NCBI GenBank assembly: GCA_035762175.1
Contig: DASTPP010000283.1
Span: 1-32,537 of the forward strand
Direction: 5' to 3'
Source of the DNA: DASTPP01 sp035762175
GTDB lineage: Bacteria; Myxococcota_A; Polyangia; Polyangiales; Polyangiaceae
Length of the DNA stretch: 32,537 nt
Shown here: positions 32,451 through 32,537 of the stretch, in pieces
Layout: each line of letters starts with the position of its first letter
How positions within the stretch are numbered: the first letter of the stretch is position 1
Notes under the pieces: generated by a model
What the model was told of the DNA's origin: nothing
What the model saw: the letters and a program-made list of their open reading frames with translations, nothing else
Databases searched by the model: none
Translations under genes and position numbers: made by a program

Positions 32451-32537
32451 GGCCGCCGTCCTGACGGCGCGTGCGAGGCTGCGGCTCGGCGCCCCGGGCC
32501 GGGCCCGGGGCTCGCGGAGCCCCGATGGTCACGGACG

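Overview
The window is very G+C-rich and dense with gene families typical of predatory soil myxobacteria (Myxococcota, most likely Polyangiales/Sorangium-like). These include Ser/Thr kinases, FHA-domain sigma54 activators, PEGA/TPR envelope proteins, glycine-rich lipoproteins and secreted RCC1-repeat proteins. The organism call is inference from gene content and codon use; no marker gene such as rRNA is present.

Layout. 2-1957: C-terminal part of a large kinase/AAA/TPR signalling protein. 2122-3513 (minus): FHA-sigma54 activator. 3800-9105 (minus): a tight four-gene operon (TPR/PEGA protein, double-FHA membrane protein, PEGA-like membrane protein, cysteine-rich lipoprotein) joined by ATGA and TTGA stop/start overlaps. 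It is divergent from a membrane Ser/Thr kinase (9213-11168), so phospho-threonine signalling from kinase to FHA partner is a natural reading. 11494-12954: a protein whose first half matches domain I of Bacillus Cry delta-endotoxins, followed by a probable beta-prism domain. This is the most striking gene here. 13354-14193: EstC-like alpha/beta hydrolase. 14292-16779: a carotenoid/retinoid-type FAD oxidoreductase divergent from a TetR regulator, with a perfect 21-bp palindrome between them. 17007-20582: an unrecognised 541-aa protein, a lipoprotein and a frameshifted gene remnant. 20787-23561: a 924-aa exported protein with 14 RCC1-type repeats, nearly all carrying a cysteine pair.

23750-31136 holds a putative zincin overlapping a membrane PQQ-propeller protein, an ArsR/SRPBCC pair with an operator over the start codon, an unrecognised 553-aa helical protein, about 1 kb of repeat-rich non-coding DNA, and an unrecognised 284-aa protein. 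The zincin and the 284-aa gene are each preceded by a copy of the same ~120-bp leader, which contains a terminator-like hairpin and a second conserved hairpin.

The right end (31175-32537) is a junction of broken pieces: a truncated gene, an IS66 TnpA fragment, the 3' half of a tRNA-Thr gene and a 5'-truncated RCC1 fragment. It looks like a scar of integration and rearrangement.
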